Positions 38,863 through 46,623 of a stretch of 46,623 nt of DNA are shown here, one piece after another. Position 1 is the stretch's first letter; each line of letters starts with the position of its first letter. The DNA comes from Microbacterium flavum (GTDB lineage: Bacteria > Actinomycetota > Actinomycetes > Actinomycetales > Microbacteriaceae): assembly GCF_018717645.1 (NCBI RefSeq), contig NZ_JAFLHG010000017.1:1-46623 (forward strand). Reading direction: 5' to 3'. The notes under the pieces were generated by a model. That model ran no database searches. It saw only the letters and a list, made by a program, of their open reading frames with translations, and was not told where the DNA came from. The position numbers were made by a program, and so were the translations under genes.

Positions 38863-39750
38863 ACGCCGTCCCTCACCCAGTTCCTGACCACGTGGCGAGC
38901 CGACCCTGCGACCCTCGCAGTGGTGGCCGTCGCGGCCGTTCTGTACGCCCTGGGGATTCGCCGCGCCGCACGCGCGGGCATCGTGTGGCCGCGGCGTCGG
39001 ACGGTGCTGTTCTTCGGCCTCGGGCTCGGCTCCTACGCCGTCATCGAGCTCGGGTTCCTCGGGACGTACTCCGGCGGGCTGCGCTGGGCGTTCGTCACCC
39101 GGATCGCGCTGCTCCTGATGGTCGTACCGGCGCTTGTGACCCTCGGCAAGCCGCTCGAGCTGCTTCGCGCGGGGCTCGGCCCTGCCGGGCGGGAGCGCCT
39201 CGACCGCGTCGCGCACAGTCGCGTCTTCCGCATCCTCGGGAACGCGATGGTCGCGACCCTCGTCGCGGCCGCCGTGTTCTGCCTCTTCCTCACGCCGCTC
39301 GCGGGAGTGCTGCGGACCTCCCCGATCATCGGCGAGGTCATCGGCGTCGCGACGCTCGTCGTCGGACTGCTCCTGGTCGTCCCCCTCATGGTGCTGACGG
39401 GGTTCCACACCAGCACGTTCCTCGCGATCGAGTTCCTGCTGGCGTTCGTCGAACTGCTCGTCGACTCGATCCCCGGCATCCTGCTGCGCCTGAACGACGC
39501 CGTCGTCGACGGGATCACGACGGTCGCGCCCGGCGCCCTCTGGTGGCCGAATCCGCTCCACGATCAGCACCTCGCGGGCGACTTCCTCTGGTTCATCGCC
39601 GAGGTGGCCGACGTGCCGATCCTCATCATCCTGCTGATCCGGTGGAACCGACGCGACCGCGCCGAGGCGTCGTCGTTCGACGAGCTCAGCGACGCGGAGC
39701 ACGACGCCCTCGTGCAGGCGCACCTGCGCGGCGAGCAGCCCGCCCGCTGA
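38863..39750 (+). CDS. ctaG: Cytochrome c oxidase assembly protein, CtaG-like (caa3-type)
   Basis: A membrane protein of about 295 residues with some seven hydrophobic segments. It carries WPNPLHDQHLAGDFLWFIAEVADVPILI near the C-terminus, the conserved DQxLAGxFxWxIxE block of actinobacterial CtaG-like proteins, and a charged tail. Such proteins assist copper insertion into cytochrome oxidase. The conserved N-terminus (PSLTQFLTTWRADPATLAVV) is encoded from 38863, but the only codon between an in-frame TAG at 38851 and that sequence that could start it is ACG. The first standard start, GTG at 38920, would remove about 19 conserved residues; a CTG at 38884 is another option. Start therefore uncertain. 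Confidence 0.78.
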   Translation, partial: TPSLTQFLTTWRADPATLAVVAVAAVLYALGIRRAARAGIVWPRRRTVLFFGLGLGSYAVIELGFLGTYSGGLRWAFVTRIALLLMVVPALVTLGKPLELLRAGLGPAGRERLDRVAHSRVFRILGNAMVATLVAAAVFCLFLTPLAGVLRTSPIIGEVIGVATLVVGLLLVVPLMVLTGFHTSTFLAIEFLLAFVELLVDSIPGILLRLNDAVVDGITTVAPGALWWPNPLHDQHLAGDFLWFIAEVADVPILIILLIRWNRRDRAEASSFDELSDAEHDALVQAHLRGEQPAR

Positions 39751-39788
39751 CCGGCCTCCGCCGCGCAGGTCGCTCCGGAGCCGTCGAC

Positions 39789-39866
39789 GGAACTCCTCCG
39801 ACCCCGACGGATTGCCGTGCGGATGCCGCGGACCTCCGCCGAACTCGGGAGAATCGCCGGAGTTCT
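39789..39866. repeat. Degenerate intergenic inverted element (ctaG-folD)
   Basis: GGAACTCC near the left end and CCGGAGTTC near the right are inverted. GAGAATC-nn-CGG-n-GTTC occurs here (39850-39866) and also in the right arm of the 38752-38829 element, so the two look related. It fills part of the 174-bp gap between the convergent ctaG and folD genes. Confidence 0.45.
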
Positions 39867-39924
39867 GGACACCGCCGACGCCCTACCCGCCCGTGCGTCG
39901 GTGCGGATGTCTCCCGCCCGGGCG

Positions 39925-40809
39925 TCAGGCGCGGATGGTGCGCTCGGCCGCCTCGACCACGTTCGTCATGAGCAGCGCCACGGTCATGGGCCCCACGCCG
40001 CCGGGGTTCGGGGAGAGCCACCCCGCGACGTCATCGACGCCGGGGGCGATGTCGCCGTACACCCTGTTCTTGCCGGTCTCGGGGTCGATCTCGCGCGTGA
40101 CGCCGACGTCGAGCACGGCGGCGCCGGGCTTCACGTCCTCGGGGCGCACGAGGTGCTTGACCCCGGCCGCGCCGACGATGACGTCGGCCTGCCGGAGGTA
40201 GGACGGCAGGTCGCGGGTGCCCGTGTGCGTGAGCGTGACCGTGGCGTTGACCGCGCGGCGGGTCAGCAGCAGCCCGATCGAGCGACCGATCGTGACGCCG
40301 CGGCCGACGACCACGACGTGGGTGCCCGCCAGTGCGAAGCCGTTCCGCTCGAGGAGCTCGATCACGGCCCGCGGCGTGCACGGCAACGGCGAGGCGATCT
40401 CGTCGTTCACATTCAGCACGAGCTTGCCCAGGTTCGTCGGGTGGAGCCCGTCGGCATCCTTGGCGGGGTCGATGCGTTCGAGGATGCGATCGGTGTCCAG
40501 ATGGCGCGGCAGCGGCAGCTGCACGATGTAGCCATGACAGGTCTCATCGGCGTTCAGCCGGTCGATCTCCGCCTCGACCTCTTCCTGCGTGGCCTGCGCC
40601 GGGAGCTCGATCTGGATGGAGTTCATCCCGATCGCCTCGGATTCGCGGTGCTTCATCCCCACATAGAGCTGCGATGCCGGGTCGGCGCCCACGAGCACCG
40701 TCGCGATCCCCGGGGTGACGCCGGCGGCCTTCAGCTTCGCGACGCGCTCGGCGAGCTCTGCCTTGATCGCGGCGGCGGTGGCCCGGCCGTCGAGCTTCTG
40801 CGCAGTCAT
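39925..40809 (-). CDS. folD: Bifunctional methylene-tetrahydrofolate dehydrogenase/cyclohydrolase
   Basis: A 294-residue FolD. Tyr49 and Lys53 in [17 protein letters not shown] are the active-site pair, [13 protein letters not shown] and [18 protein letters not shown] (NADP loop) follow, and [17 protein letters not shown] closes the family signature. It interconverts methylene- and formyl-tetrahydrofolate in the cytosol. The ATG at 40809 has AGGAG six bases away. It is downstream of glyA on the same strand; the two genes feed the same one-carbon pool, and a 125-bp gap with a hairpin element separates them. Confidence 0.97.
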   Translation of the reverse strand: MTAQKLDGRATAAAIKAELAERVAKLKAAGVTPGIATVLVGADPASQLYVGMKHRESEAIGMNSIQIELPAQATQEEVEAEIDRLNADETCHGYIVQLPLPRHLDTDRILERIDPAKDADGLHPTNLGKLVLNVNDEIASPLPCTPRAVIELLERNGFALAGTHVVVVGRGVTIGRSIGLLLTRRAVNATVTLTHTGTRDLPSYLRQADVIVGAAGVKHLVRPEDVKPGAAVLDVGVTREIDPETGKNRVYGDIAPGVDDVAGWLSPNPGGVGPMTVALLMTNVVEAAERTIRA

Positions 40810-40831
40810 GGTTCTCTCCTCAGAGGTTCGC

Positions 40832-40904
40832 CCGCGAGACACCGCCCACGCCCCGAGACACTCGCAGGCGAACGGTGTCTCGGGGCACGGACGGTGTCTC
40901 GCGG
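40832..40904. repeat. Intergenic inverted element, 30-bp arms (glyA-folD)
   Basis: Arms at 40832-40861 and 40875-40904 match as inverted copies at 27 of 30 bases around a 13-base loop. Each arm contains CGAGACAC twice, 20 bases apart. It fills most of the gap between the glyA stop and the folD start, so a very stable hairpin would form in the glyA-folD transcript. Confidence 0.85.
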
Positions 40905-40933
40905 TCAGGGGTGGCCGGCGCGGCGGCCGCGGG

Positions 40934-42208
40934 TCACTGGGCCAGGCCGGGGTAGAGCGGGAAGGCCGCGGTCAGGGATGCCACGCGGGTGCGGAGCGCC
41001 TCGAGGTCGGCGCCCGGCAGCAGCGCGAGCGCGATGATGTCGGCGACCTCGGTGAACTCGGCGTCGCCGAAGCCGCGCGTCGCGAGCGCCGGGGTGCCGA
41101 TCCGCAGGCCCGACGTGACCATCGGGGGCCGCGGGTCGTTCGGCACGGCGTTGCGGTTGACGGTGATGTGGATCTCGTGGAGGAGGTCCTCGGCCTGCTT
41201 GCCGTCGATCGCCGCGTCGCGGAGGTCGACGAGCACGAGGTGCACGTCGGTGCCGCCGGAGCGGACCGAGATGCCGGCATCCTGCACATCCTGCTGCGAC
41301 AGCCGGTCCGCCAGCAGCGCCGCCCCGCGCACCACGCGCTCCTGGCGCTCACGGAACTCCGGGGTCGCGGCGAGCTTGAATGCCGTCGCCTTCGCGGCGA
41401 TCACGTGCATGAGAGGGCCGCCCTGCTGACCCGGGAAGACGGCGGTGTTGATCTTCTTCGCGAGGTCGGCGTCGTTCGTCAGGATGAAGCCCGAACGGGG
41501 GCCGCCGATGGTCTTGTGCACGGTGGAGGAGACGACGTCCGCGTAGGGCACCGGCGAGGGGTGCAGACCGGCGGCGACGAGACCGGCGAAGTGCGCCATG
41601 TCGACCCACAGGAGCGCGCCGACCTTGTCGGCGATCTCACGGAAGCGCGCGAAGTCGAGCTGACGGGGGTACGCCGACCAGCCGGCGATGATGACCTTGG
41701 GCGAGTGCTCGACGGCGAGGCGCTCGACCTCGTCCATGTCGATGATCGAGGTCTCCGGGTCGACGCCGTACGCGACGATGTCGTAGAGCCTGCCGGAGAA
41801 GTTGATCTTCATGCCGTGCGTGAGGTGCCCGCCGTGATCGAGCGAGAGACCGAGCAGGGTGTCGCCGGGGCGGGCGATGGCGTGCAGGACGGCGGCATTG
41901 GCGGATGCCCCGGAGTGCGGCTGCACGTTGGCGAAGGCCGCACCGAAGAGCGACTTCGCGCGTTCGATCGCGAGCTCCTCGGCGACGTCGACCTCTTCGC
42001 AGCCGCCGTAGTAGCGGCGTCCGGGGTAGCCCTCGGCGTACTTGTTGGTCAGCACGGAGCCCTGCGACTGCAGCACCGACACCGGGACGAAGTTCTCCGA
42101 GGCGATCATCTCCAGATAGCCGCGCTGACGCTCGAGCTCGCGCTCGAGAACCTGCGCGATCTCGGGGTCGACCTCGGCGAGGGGGGCGTTGAAGTACGGG
42201 TCGGTCAT
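40934..42208 (-). CDS. glyA: Serine hydroxymethyltransferase
   Basis: A 424-residue PLP enzyme converting serine and tetrahydrofolate to glycine and methylene-tetrahydrofolate. Conserved blocks are [56 protein letters not shown], and the PLP lysine Lys232 in [14 protein letters not shown]. The ATG at 42208 fits the usual MTDPYFN start; a longer open frame upstream has no homologous sequence. GGAG lies about 11 bases before the ATG, a loose spacing. A repeat element lies in its leader. Confidence 0.97.
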   Translation of the reverse strand: MTDPYFNAPLAEVDPEIAQVLERELERQRGYLEMIASENFVPVSVLQSQGSVLTNKYAEGYPGRRYYGGCEEVDVAEELAIERAKSLFGAAFANVQPHSGASANAAVLHAIARPGDTLLGLSLDHGGHLTHGMKINFSGRLYDIVAYGVDPETSIIDMDEVERLAVEHSPKVIIAGWSAYPRQLDFARFREIADKVGALLWVDMAHFAGLVAAGLHPSPVPYADVVSSTVHKTIGGPRSGFILTNDADLAKKINTAVFPGQQGGPLMHVIAAKATAFKLAATPEFRERQERVVRGAALLADRLSQQDVQDAGISVRSGGTDVHLVLVDLRDAAIDGKQAEDLLHEIHITVNRNAVPNDPRPPMVTSGLRIGTPALATRGFGDAEFTEVADIIALALLPGADLEALRTRVASLTAAFPLYPGLAQ

Positions 42209-42235
42209 GATCGTGGCAGCTCCTGTCGGGCTCGG

Positions 42236-42275
42236 TGGTTGAGTGCCGCCGCGCAGCGGCGGTGTTTCGAAACCA
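42236..42275. repeat. REP-like palindrome in the glyA leader
   Basis: TGGTTGAG ... TTTCGAAACCA ends enclose GCCGCCGC-gca-GCGGCGG. Elements with GGTTGAG and TCGAAACC ends are, as I recall, common intergenic repeats in Microbacteriaceae. The stem would sit about 30-65 bases before the glyA ATG. The rest of the 314-bp gap (42209-42522) holds the nag promoter and nothing else I can recognise. Confidence 0.72.
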
Positions 42276-42423
42276 CGGCCGACCCAGGCGAACGGTCGAT
42301 TGCCATGTGGCCGCTCCCCGGTGGTGTCCCACCTCAACGCCAGTCGCGACACAGCGAGCATATCGAAAAAGGCGCGCATCATGGCGGGTCGCATCACCTG
42401 CCTCCCGCTATTTGTTAGGGCGC

Positions 42424-42452
42424 TTTACAACTCGAATCGATTCGGCCAGACT
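42424..42452 (+). promoter_or_regulatory. Promoter of the hexosaminidase-nagA operon
   Basis: TTTACA (42424-42429), 17-bp spacer, CAGACT (42447-42452). The -10 box is inside the first of two palindromes, so the promoter should be repressible. Confidence 0.65.
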
Positions 42453-42469
42453 GGAGGGACCAGACTGGA
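42446..42469. promoter_or_regulatory. Tandem CCAGACTGG operator, DasR/NagR-like
   Basis: CCAGACTGGA occurs at 42446-42455 and 42460-42469, 14 bp apart. Each contains the palindrome CCAG-A-CTGG, and the inner halves form ACTGG-N5-CCAGA. This resembles the ACTGGT-ACCAGT sites of GlcNAc-responsive GntR regulators, with a one-base shorter centre. Confidence 0.6.
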
Positions 42470-42522
42470 AGACCGACATCGACTGGCGGGGCGTGCGTCC
42501 CCGCCGCGCAGATTGGAGCATC

Positions 42523-44139
42523 GTGGCCCTCCCCGCCGTCGTCCCCGCCCCCTCGTCGATCGCCGATGGCGGCGATGCCGCCTTCCCCCTGTCCGCGGGG
42601 ACCGCGCTGCGCGGCGACGCGGATGCCGTCGACGCGGCGCGGCACCTGATCACGGCACGCACCGGTCTGGAGCCGCCGACCGCCGCGCAGGAATCCCCGG
42701 ACGATGCCCCGGGCGAGGCGGGAGCCGGATCGATCGTCCTCCGCGTCGACGCGTCATCGGGCGCGCCCGAGTCGTACCGGCTGGAGGCGACCGGGGCATC
42801 CGTCGAGATCGTCGGCGCCGACGCGGCCGGACTCTTCTACGGCGTGCAGACCCTCGGCCAGCTGATCACGCCGCCTGGGGACGGGCCCGGGGCGGCATCT
42901 GCGGCGACGTCCGAGTGGACGATCCCCGCGACCCGGATCGTCGACGCACCCCGCTTCGCCTACCGCGGAGTGATGCTGGATGTCGCACGCCACTTCCACG
43001 GGCCGGACACCGTCCGAGCGTTCATCGACCGCGCCGCGAGCCTCAAGTTCAATGTCCTGCACCTGCATCTGAGCGACGATCAGGGCTGGCGCCTGGAGCT
43101 GCGCTCGCGCCCTCTTCTCACGGAGAGGTCCTCCGCGACGGCGGTCGGGGGCGCTCCCGGCGGCTTCTACACGCAGGAGGACTACCGCGTGATCGTCGCG
43201 TACGCCGCCGCACACCACATGACCGTCGTCCCCGAGTTCGACATGCCGGGGCACACGCATGCCGTCACGCTCGCGTATCCGGAGCTGAACGAGGAGCCCC
43301 GGCTCGACGAGCACATGCATCAGATCATCCGCGAATACGGCGGCGAAGCGCCCGTCCACGGCGCCCCCTACGACGGCATGGCGGTCGGGTTCTCCTCGCT
43401 GCGGATCCACGACGAGGCGACCTACGCCTTCATCACGGATGTGTTCACGGAGCTCGCGACCCTCACCCCCGGACCGTACCTGCACCTCGGCGGCGACGAG
43501 GCGCTCGGCACCCCCGCCGCCGATTTCGCCCTGTTCGTCCAGCGGGCGAGCGCGATCGTCGCCGCCACCGGCAAGGTCCCGATCGCCTGGCACGAGGCCG
43601 GAGTCGTCGGCGCGCAGCTCGCCCCGGGAACGATCGGGCAGTACTGGGGGTTCCGCACCCCCACGGACGGCATGGACGAGAAGACCCGGGGATTCCTGGC
43701 CGCCGGCGGCCAGGTCATCCTCTCCCCCGCCGACGCGATCTACCTGGACATGAAGCACGCGCCGGGCGCGCCGCTCGGTCTCAGCTGGGCGGGCATCGTG
43801 TCCGCGCGCCAGTCGTACGAGTGGGAGCCCGCGGCGGTCATCGACGGGGTCGGCGATGAGCAGATCCTCGGGATCGAAGCGCCCCTCTGGACCGAGACCG
43901 CGCGTACGCTGAGCGACATCGACGCTCTCGCCTTCCCCCGCATCGCCTCCGCCGCCGAGGTGGCCTGGTCGCCCGCCGCCTCGGCGAGCGGGCTGCGCAC
44001 GTGGGACTCGTTCGCCGCGCGCGTCGGCGCGATCGCCCCCCTGTGGACGAGCCTCGGCATCGCGTACACCCCGCTGGAGGGCATCGTGTGGCCCCCCGAG
44101 TCGTCCGCGGCGGCCCACGCGGAAGAGGACGCGGCATGA
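42523..44139 (+). CDS. Beta-N-acetylhexosaminidase, GH20, cytosolic
   Basis: A 538-residue GH20 enzyme. An N-terminal GH20b domain (about 1-140) is followed by the TIM barrel beginning at RFAYRGVMLDVARHFHG. The catalytic pair Asp325-Glu326 is in LHLGGDEALG, with FNVLHLHLSDDQGWRLE and VVPEFDMPGHTHA also conserved. It releases terminal GlcNAc from chitin or peptidoglycan fragments. The GTG at 42523 follows TTGGAG; a GTG at 42493 is possible. Neither gives a signal peptide, so it acts on imported oligosaccharides. It overlaps nagA as ATGA, and the two make a GlcNAc salvage operon. Confidence 0.92.
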   Translation: MALPAVVPAPSSIADGGDAAFPLSAGTALRGDADAVDAARHLITARTGLEPPTAAQESPDDAPGEAGAGSIVLRVDASSGAPESYRLEATGASVEIVGADAAGLFYGVQTLGQLITPPGDGPGAASAATSEWTIPATRIVDAPRFAYRGVMLDVARHFHGPDTVRAFIDRAASLKFNVLHLHLSDDQGWRLELRSRPLLTERSSATAVGGAPGGFYTQEDYRVIVAYAAAHHMTVVPEFDMPGHTHAVTLAYPELNEEPRLDEHMHQIIREYGGEAPVHGAPYDGMAVGFSSLRIHDEATYAFITDVFTELATLTPGPYLHLGGDEALGTPAADFALFVQRASAIVAATGKVPIAWHEAGVVGAQLAPGTIGQYWGFRTPTDGMDEKTRGFLAAGGQVILSPADAIYLDMKHAPGAPLGLSWAGIVSARQSYEWEPAAVIDGVGDEQILGIEAPLWTETARTLSDIDALAFPRIASAAEVAWSPAASASGLRTWDSFAARVGAIAPLWTSLGIAYTPLEGIVWPPESSAAAHAEEDAA

Positions 44140-45281
44140 CCACCGTCATCCATTCGGTCCGACTCATCGACGGGGGGACCGTCACCGAAGACAGCTGGGT
44201 CGCCTTCCAGGACGGCGTCGTGCTGCGCACGGGGACCGGCGACGAGTGGCGGGCGCTCGCCCCGGGCGACACGGGCGTCGCGTTCGACGGCGAGGGCGCC
44301 TTCCTCGCGCCCGGGTTCGTCGACATCCACGGCCACGGCGGGGGCGGGGCCGCATTCGACGACGGCGCGGACGCGATCCGCACCGCCCGCGCCCTCCATC
44401 GCGCGCACGGCACGACCCGCGCCGTCCTCTCCCTCGTCACGGCGTCCGTGGACGACCTCGCCGACCGTGTCGCCGTGATCGCAGAGCTCGCCGAAGCCGA
44501 CCCGACGATCCTCGGCTCGCACCTCGAGGGCCCCTTCCTCGACCCCGGGCACAAGGGTGCGCACACCGAGAGCCTGCTGCGTGCGCCGGATGCCGCCGCC
44601 ATCGCGCGCCTCGTCGACGCCGGCCGCGGCACGGTCCGCCAGGTGACCCTCGCGCCCGAGCTCCCCGGCGGCCTCGACGCGGTGTCCCAGTTCGTCGCGG
44701 CGGGTGTGGCCGTCGCGGTCGGCCACACCGACGCGACCGAGGACGACGCGTTCGCCGCATTCGATGCCGGCGCGACGATCCTCACTCACGCGTTCAACGC
44801 GATGCCCGGCATCCACCACCGTGCACCCGGCCCCGTGGTGGCGGCGCTGCGCGATCACCGCGTGACGCTCGAGATCATCGCCGACGGTGTCCACGTGCAC
44901 CCCGACGTGGTCGCCCTCGCCTTCGCGCAGGCGCCGGGCCGCATCGCCCTCATCACCGACGCGATGGCGGCTGCCGGCGCGGCGGACGGCCACTACGAAC
45001 TGGGCGGGCTGGCCGTGACCGTCACGGACGGCACGGCGCGGCTGGATGCCGACGGCGCGATCGCCGGCTCGACGCTGACACAGGATGCTGCGCTCCGCGA
45101 AGCGGTGGCCGCGGGAATCCCGCTCGCCGCGGCGGTCGGCGCACTCACCGCTGTGCCTGCGCGCGCCGTCGGCGTCGACGATCGCTTCGGCTCGTTCGCC
45201 GTCGGACGGGCCGCGGATGCGGTCCTCCTCGACGACGCCCTGACGGTGCGGGCGGTGTGGGTGGACGGCATCCGGACCTGA
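44136..45281 (+). CDS. nagA: N-acetylglucosamine-6-phosphate deacetylase
   Basis: A 381-residue amidohydrolase that deacetylates GlcNAc-6-phosphate. Metal and active-site residues are visible: His65 and His67 (DIHGHGGGG), Glu131 (SHLEGPFLDP), His197 (VGHTDAT), His218 (THAFNAM) and Asp275 (LITDAMAAAG). The IAGSTLTQDAALREAV helix completes the family signature. The ATG at 44136 overlaps the hexosaminidase stop. A strong terminator follows. No kinase or NagB is in this window. Confidence 0.95.
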   Translation: MTTVIHSVRLIDGGTVTEDSWVAFQDGVVLRTGTGDEWRALAPGDTGVAFDGEGAFLAPGFVDIHGHGGGGAAFDDGADAIRTARALHRAHGTTRAVLSLVTASVDDLADRVAVIAELAEADPTILGSHLEGPFLDPGHKGAHTESLLRAPDAAAIARLVDAGRGTVRQVTLAPELPGGLDAVSQFVAAGVAVAVGHTDATEDDAFAAFDAGATILTHAFNAMPGIHHRAPGPVVAALRDHRVTLEIIADGVHVHPDVVALAFAQAPGRIALITDAMAAAGAADGHYELGGLAVTVTDGTARLDADGAIAGSTLTQDAALREAVAAGIPLAAAVGALTAVPARAVGVDDRFGSFAVGRAADAVLLDDALTVRAVWVDGIRT

Positions 45282-45321
45282 CGGCGGCGCGGCTGAGCGA
45301 CCGGTCCTCGGGACAGCCGAG

Positions 45322-45366
45322 AGCGGGGCGGGGTGGCGCCCCTCGCGCCATCCCGCCCCGCTTTCC
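45322..45366 (+). terminator. Terminator of the hexosaminidase-nagA operon
   Basis: A 17-bp stem with one mismatch (left arm 45322-45338, right arm 45346-45362, core AGCGGGGCGGG/CCCGCCCCGCT), a seven-base loop and then TTCCC, 40 bp after the nagA stop. Confidence 0.85.
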
Positions 45367-45422
45367 CCCCAGCCGGTCGGGTGCGCAGGCCCTCCCCCCG
45401 AGGTCCTGCACGCCGGCTCTGG

Positions 45423-45445
45423 CCGGGGAACGCTGCGTTCCCCGG
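45423..45445. terminator. Second hairpin in the nagA-sigma gap
   Basis: CCGGGGAACG-CTG-CGTTCCCCGG, a perfect 10-bp stem with a three-base loop, followed by CGGTTTCC. It could back up the terminator. The remaining gap to 45729 holds no recognisable gene; TGAC-TCGC-GTCA at about 45650-45661 is a small palindrome in the probable sigma-factor promoter region. Confidence 0.55.
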
Positions 45446-45729
45446 CGGTTTCCCGCCCGCGCTGCCCCTGTTTCCCCCAAGGAAGAGCACGGGTCGAGAA
45501 GTCCCCACCTACAGAGAGCGCGCCCCTCCGCTTTCATGACGCGGATGCCCGGACTTTTCTCCGAGATTCTTCTTCGGCCGCCCGCCGCCGCCGTACGTGC
45601 GGTCGGCGGGCCCCCAGCCACGGCCTGCGAAAATGGCAGACGGATGGCGTGACTCGCGTCATAACCCGACGCTGTCGGCGTCTCTCAGGAGAACGACCGA
45701 CCACGCTCCACCCCCGACAGGACACCACC

Positions 45730-46623
45730 ATGGATGCCCCGGATCAGCCGCGCGCCGATGCCTCCGACATCGCCGACGCCGACCTCGTGCTGCGCACCCG
45801 CGCGGGAGATCGGCAGGCGTTCGCGGAACTGTGGCGGCGTCACTACCGCTCCGGTCTGACCGTCGCCTCCTCGATCACCTCCAGCTTCGATGCCGACGAC
45901 CTCGTCCAGGAGGCGTACACCCGCATCTATCAGGCGATCGAGAAGGGAGGCGGCCCCACGGGCTCCTTCCGCGCCTACCTGTTCACGAGCATCCGCAACA
46001 CGGCGGCCGGGTGGGGGCGGGCGCGCCGTGAGACGGCGATCGATGAGCTCGAGACGCTGCCTGATCCGGATGCCGAGGCGCACGTCACAGACGAAGCCCT
46101 CGATCGGAGCCTCACCCACCGCGCGTTCCGGAGTCTTCCCACGCGCTGGCAGGAGGTGCTGTGGTACACCGAGATCGAGCAGATGAAGCCCGCGGAGATC
46201 GCTCCGCTCCTCGGCCTGAAGCCGACCGCGGTGGCCCAGCTGGCGTTTCGGGCGCGGGAAGGGCTGCGCGAGGCGTGGATCGGAGCCCACCTGCAGAGCG
46301 CCGCGGACGCGCCCGAGTGCCAGTGGACCATCGAGCGCCTCGGCGCGTACGCGCGCGACAACCTCGGGACGCGCGACCAGAGGAAGCTCGAGGCCCACCT
46401 CGCCGACTGCACCCGGTGCACCATCGTCGCCGCGGAGGCGACGGAGGTCTCCCACCGTCTCGCCCTCATCCTGCTGCCCCTCACGATCGGCGCGGGCGCC
46501 GCGACCGCCTACCTCGCGGCCGTGCAGGGGGGCTCCGCGCCCCTCGTCGCTCTCGCCGCGGGAGCGTCGGGCACCCTCCCGGGCGCGGTCAGCGTCGGGC
46601 CCGGCTCCGCCCCGGTCGCGACC
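45730..46623 (+). CDS. ECF-type sigma factor with fused zinc-finger/membrane tail, 3' end missing
   Basis: An open frame that runs off the window after 298 codons. Sigma region 2 spans about residues 20-100 (DRQAFAELWRRHYR, DADDLVQEAYTRIYQAI, FRAYLFTSIRNTA) and region 4 about 125-185 (SLPTRWQEVLWYTEIEQMKPAEIAPLLGL; core MKPAEIAPLLGLKPTAVAQL). A ZAS-type motif follows, with Cys197, His223, Cys227 and Cys230 (HLADCTRC), then a hydrophobic segment LALILLPLTIGAGAATAYLA and an Ala/Gly/Pro-rich stretch. So a sigma factor and an anti-sigma-like anchor appear in one chain. The ATG at 45730 has AGGA seven bases upstream. Confidence 0.85.
   Translation, partial: MDAPDQPRADASDIADADLVLRTRAGDRQAFAELWRRHYRSGLTVASSITSSFDADDLVQEAYTRIYQAIEKGGGPTGSFRAYLFTSIRNTAAGWGRARRETAIDELETLPDPDAEAHVTDEALDRSLTHRAFRSLPTRWQEVLWYTEIEQMKPAEIAPLLGLKPTAVAQLAFRAREGLREAWIGAHLQSAADAPECQWTIERLGAYARDNLGTRDQRKLEAHLADCTRCTIVAAEATEVSHRLALILLPLTIGAGAATAYLAAVQGGSAPLVALAAGASGTLPGAVSVGPGSAPVAT

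Noticed and set aside
42209..42520. Possible tetrahydrofolate or glycine riboswitch ahead of glyA
   Set aside because: No conserved core of either class could be found; the structured part is explained by a REP-like palindrome.

Overview
The window is very GC-rich, densely packed actinobacterial chromosome. Genes overlap as ATGA/GTGA or TGATG, GTG starts are common, several genes look leaderless, and protein resemblance and word usage fit a Microbacterium-like member of the Microbacteriaceae. That placement is inference. No tRNA, rRNA, CRISPR array, prophage or insertion sequence is visible.

Left part (1-13.5 kb): the tail of a CPA1-type Na+/H+ antiporter is followed by a complete aerobic phenylacetate (phenylacetyl-CoA) pathway on the minus strand. 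It forms two co-oriented units, paaJ-F-H-Z-I-K and paaA-B-C-D-E-G. A plus-strand TetR regulator (PaaR type) and a second thioesterase diverge from paaJ. Two near-identical operator palindromes sit at the same offset in matching promoters, ahead of paaJ and ahead of paaA, so one repressor probably switches the whole pathway.

13.5-23.8 kb: a second aromatic island. A MobA-type flavin hydroxylase and an MHS-family transporter (minus strand) diverge from a homoprotocatechuate meta-cleavage operon (plus strand): a FAH-RraA fusion, a GntR/FCD regulator, hpaE, hpaD, hpaH and hpaI. The shared promoter region carries three dyad sites. Palindromic repeats of one family have been read into the coding sequence of both the hydroxylase and the fusion protein.

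23.9-34.5 kb: a secreted beta-helix protein, then a probable stress/redox group: FAD reductase, SDR, an alpha/beta-hydrolase fused to a gluconate-dehydrogenase-subunit-3-like domain, a GMC oxidoreductase with a four-cysteine cluster, then on the opposite strand a GH15 glycosidase, a paralogous SDR and Dps.

34.5-46.6 kb: a transglutaminase-like protein, a small membrane protein, a polar amino-acid-type ABC transporter, a CtaG-like oxidase assembly factor with no ordinary start codon at its conserved N-terminus, folD and glyA, a cytosolic GH20 hexosaminidase with NagA behind a repressor-type promoter, and at the edge an ECF sigma factor fused to a zinc-finger/membrane anti-sigma-like tail.

The most unusual items are the FAH-RraA fusion with a repeat-derived linker, the hydrolase-GMC redox module, the ACG-start candidate of CtaG, and a set of intergenic elements with long imperfect inverted arms at 20.8, 22.1, 38.8, 39.8 and 40.9 kb.
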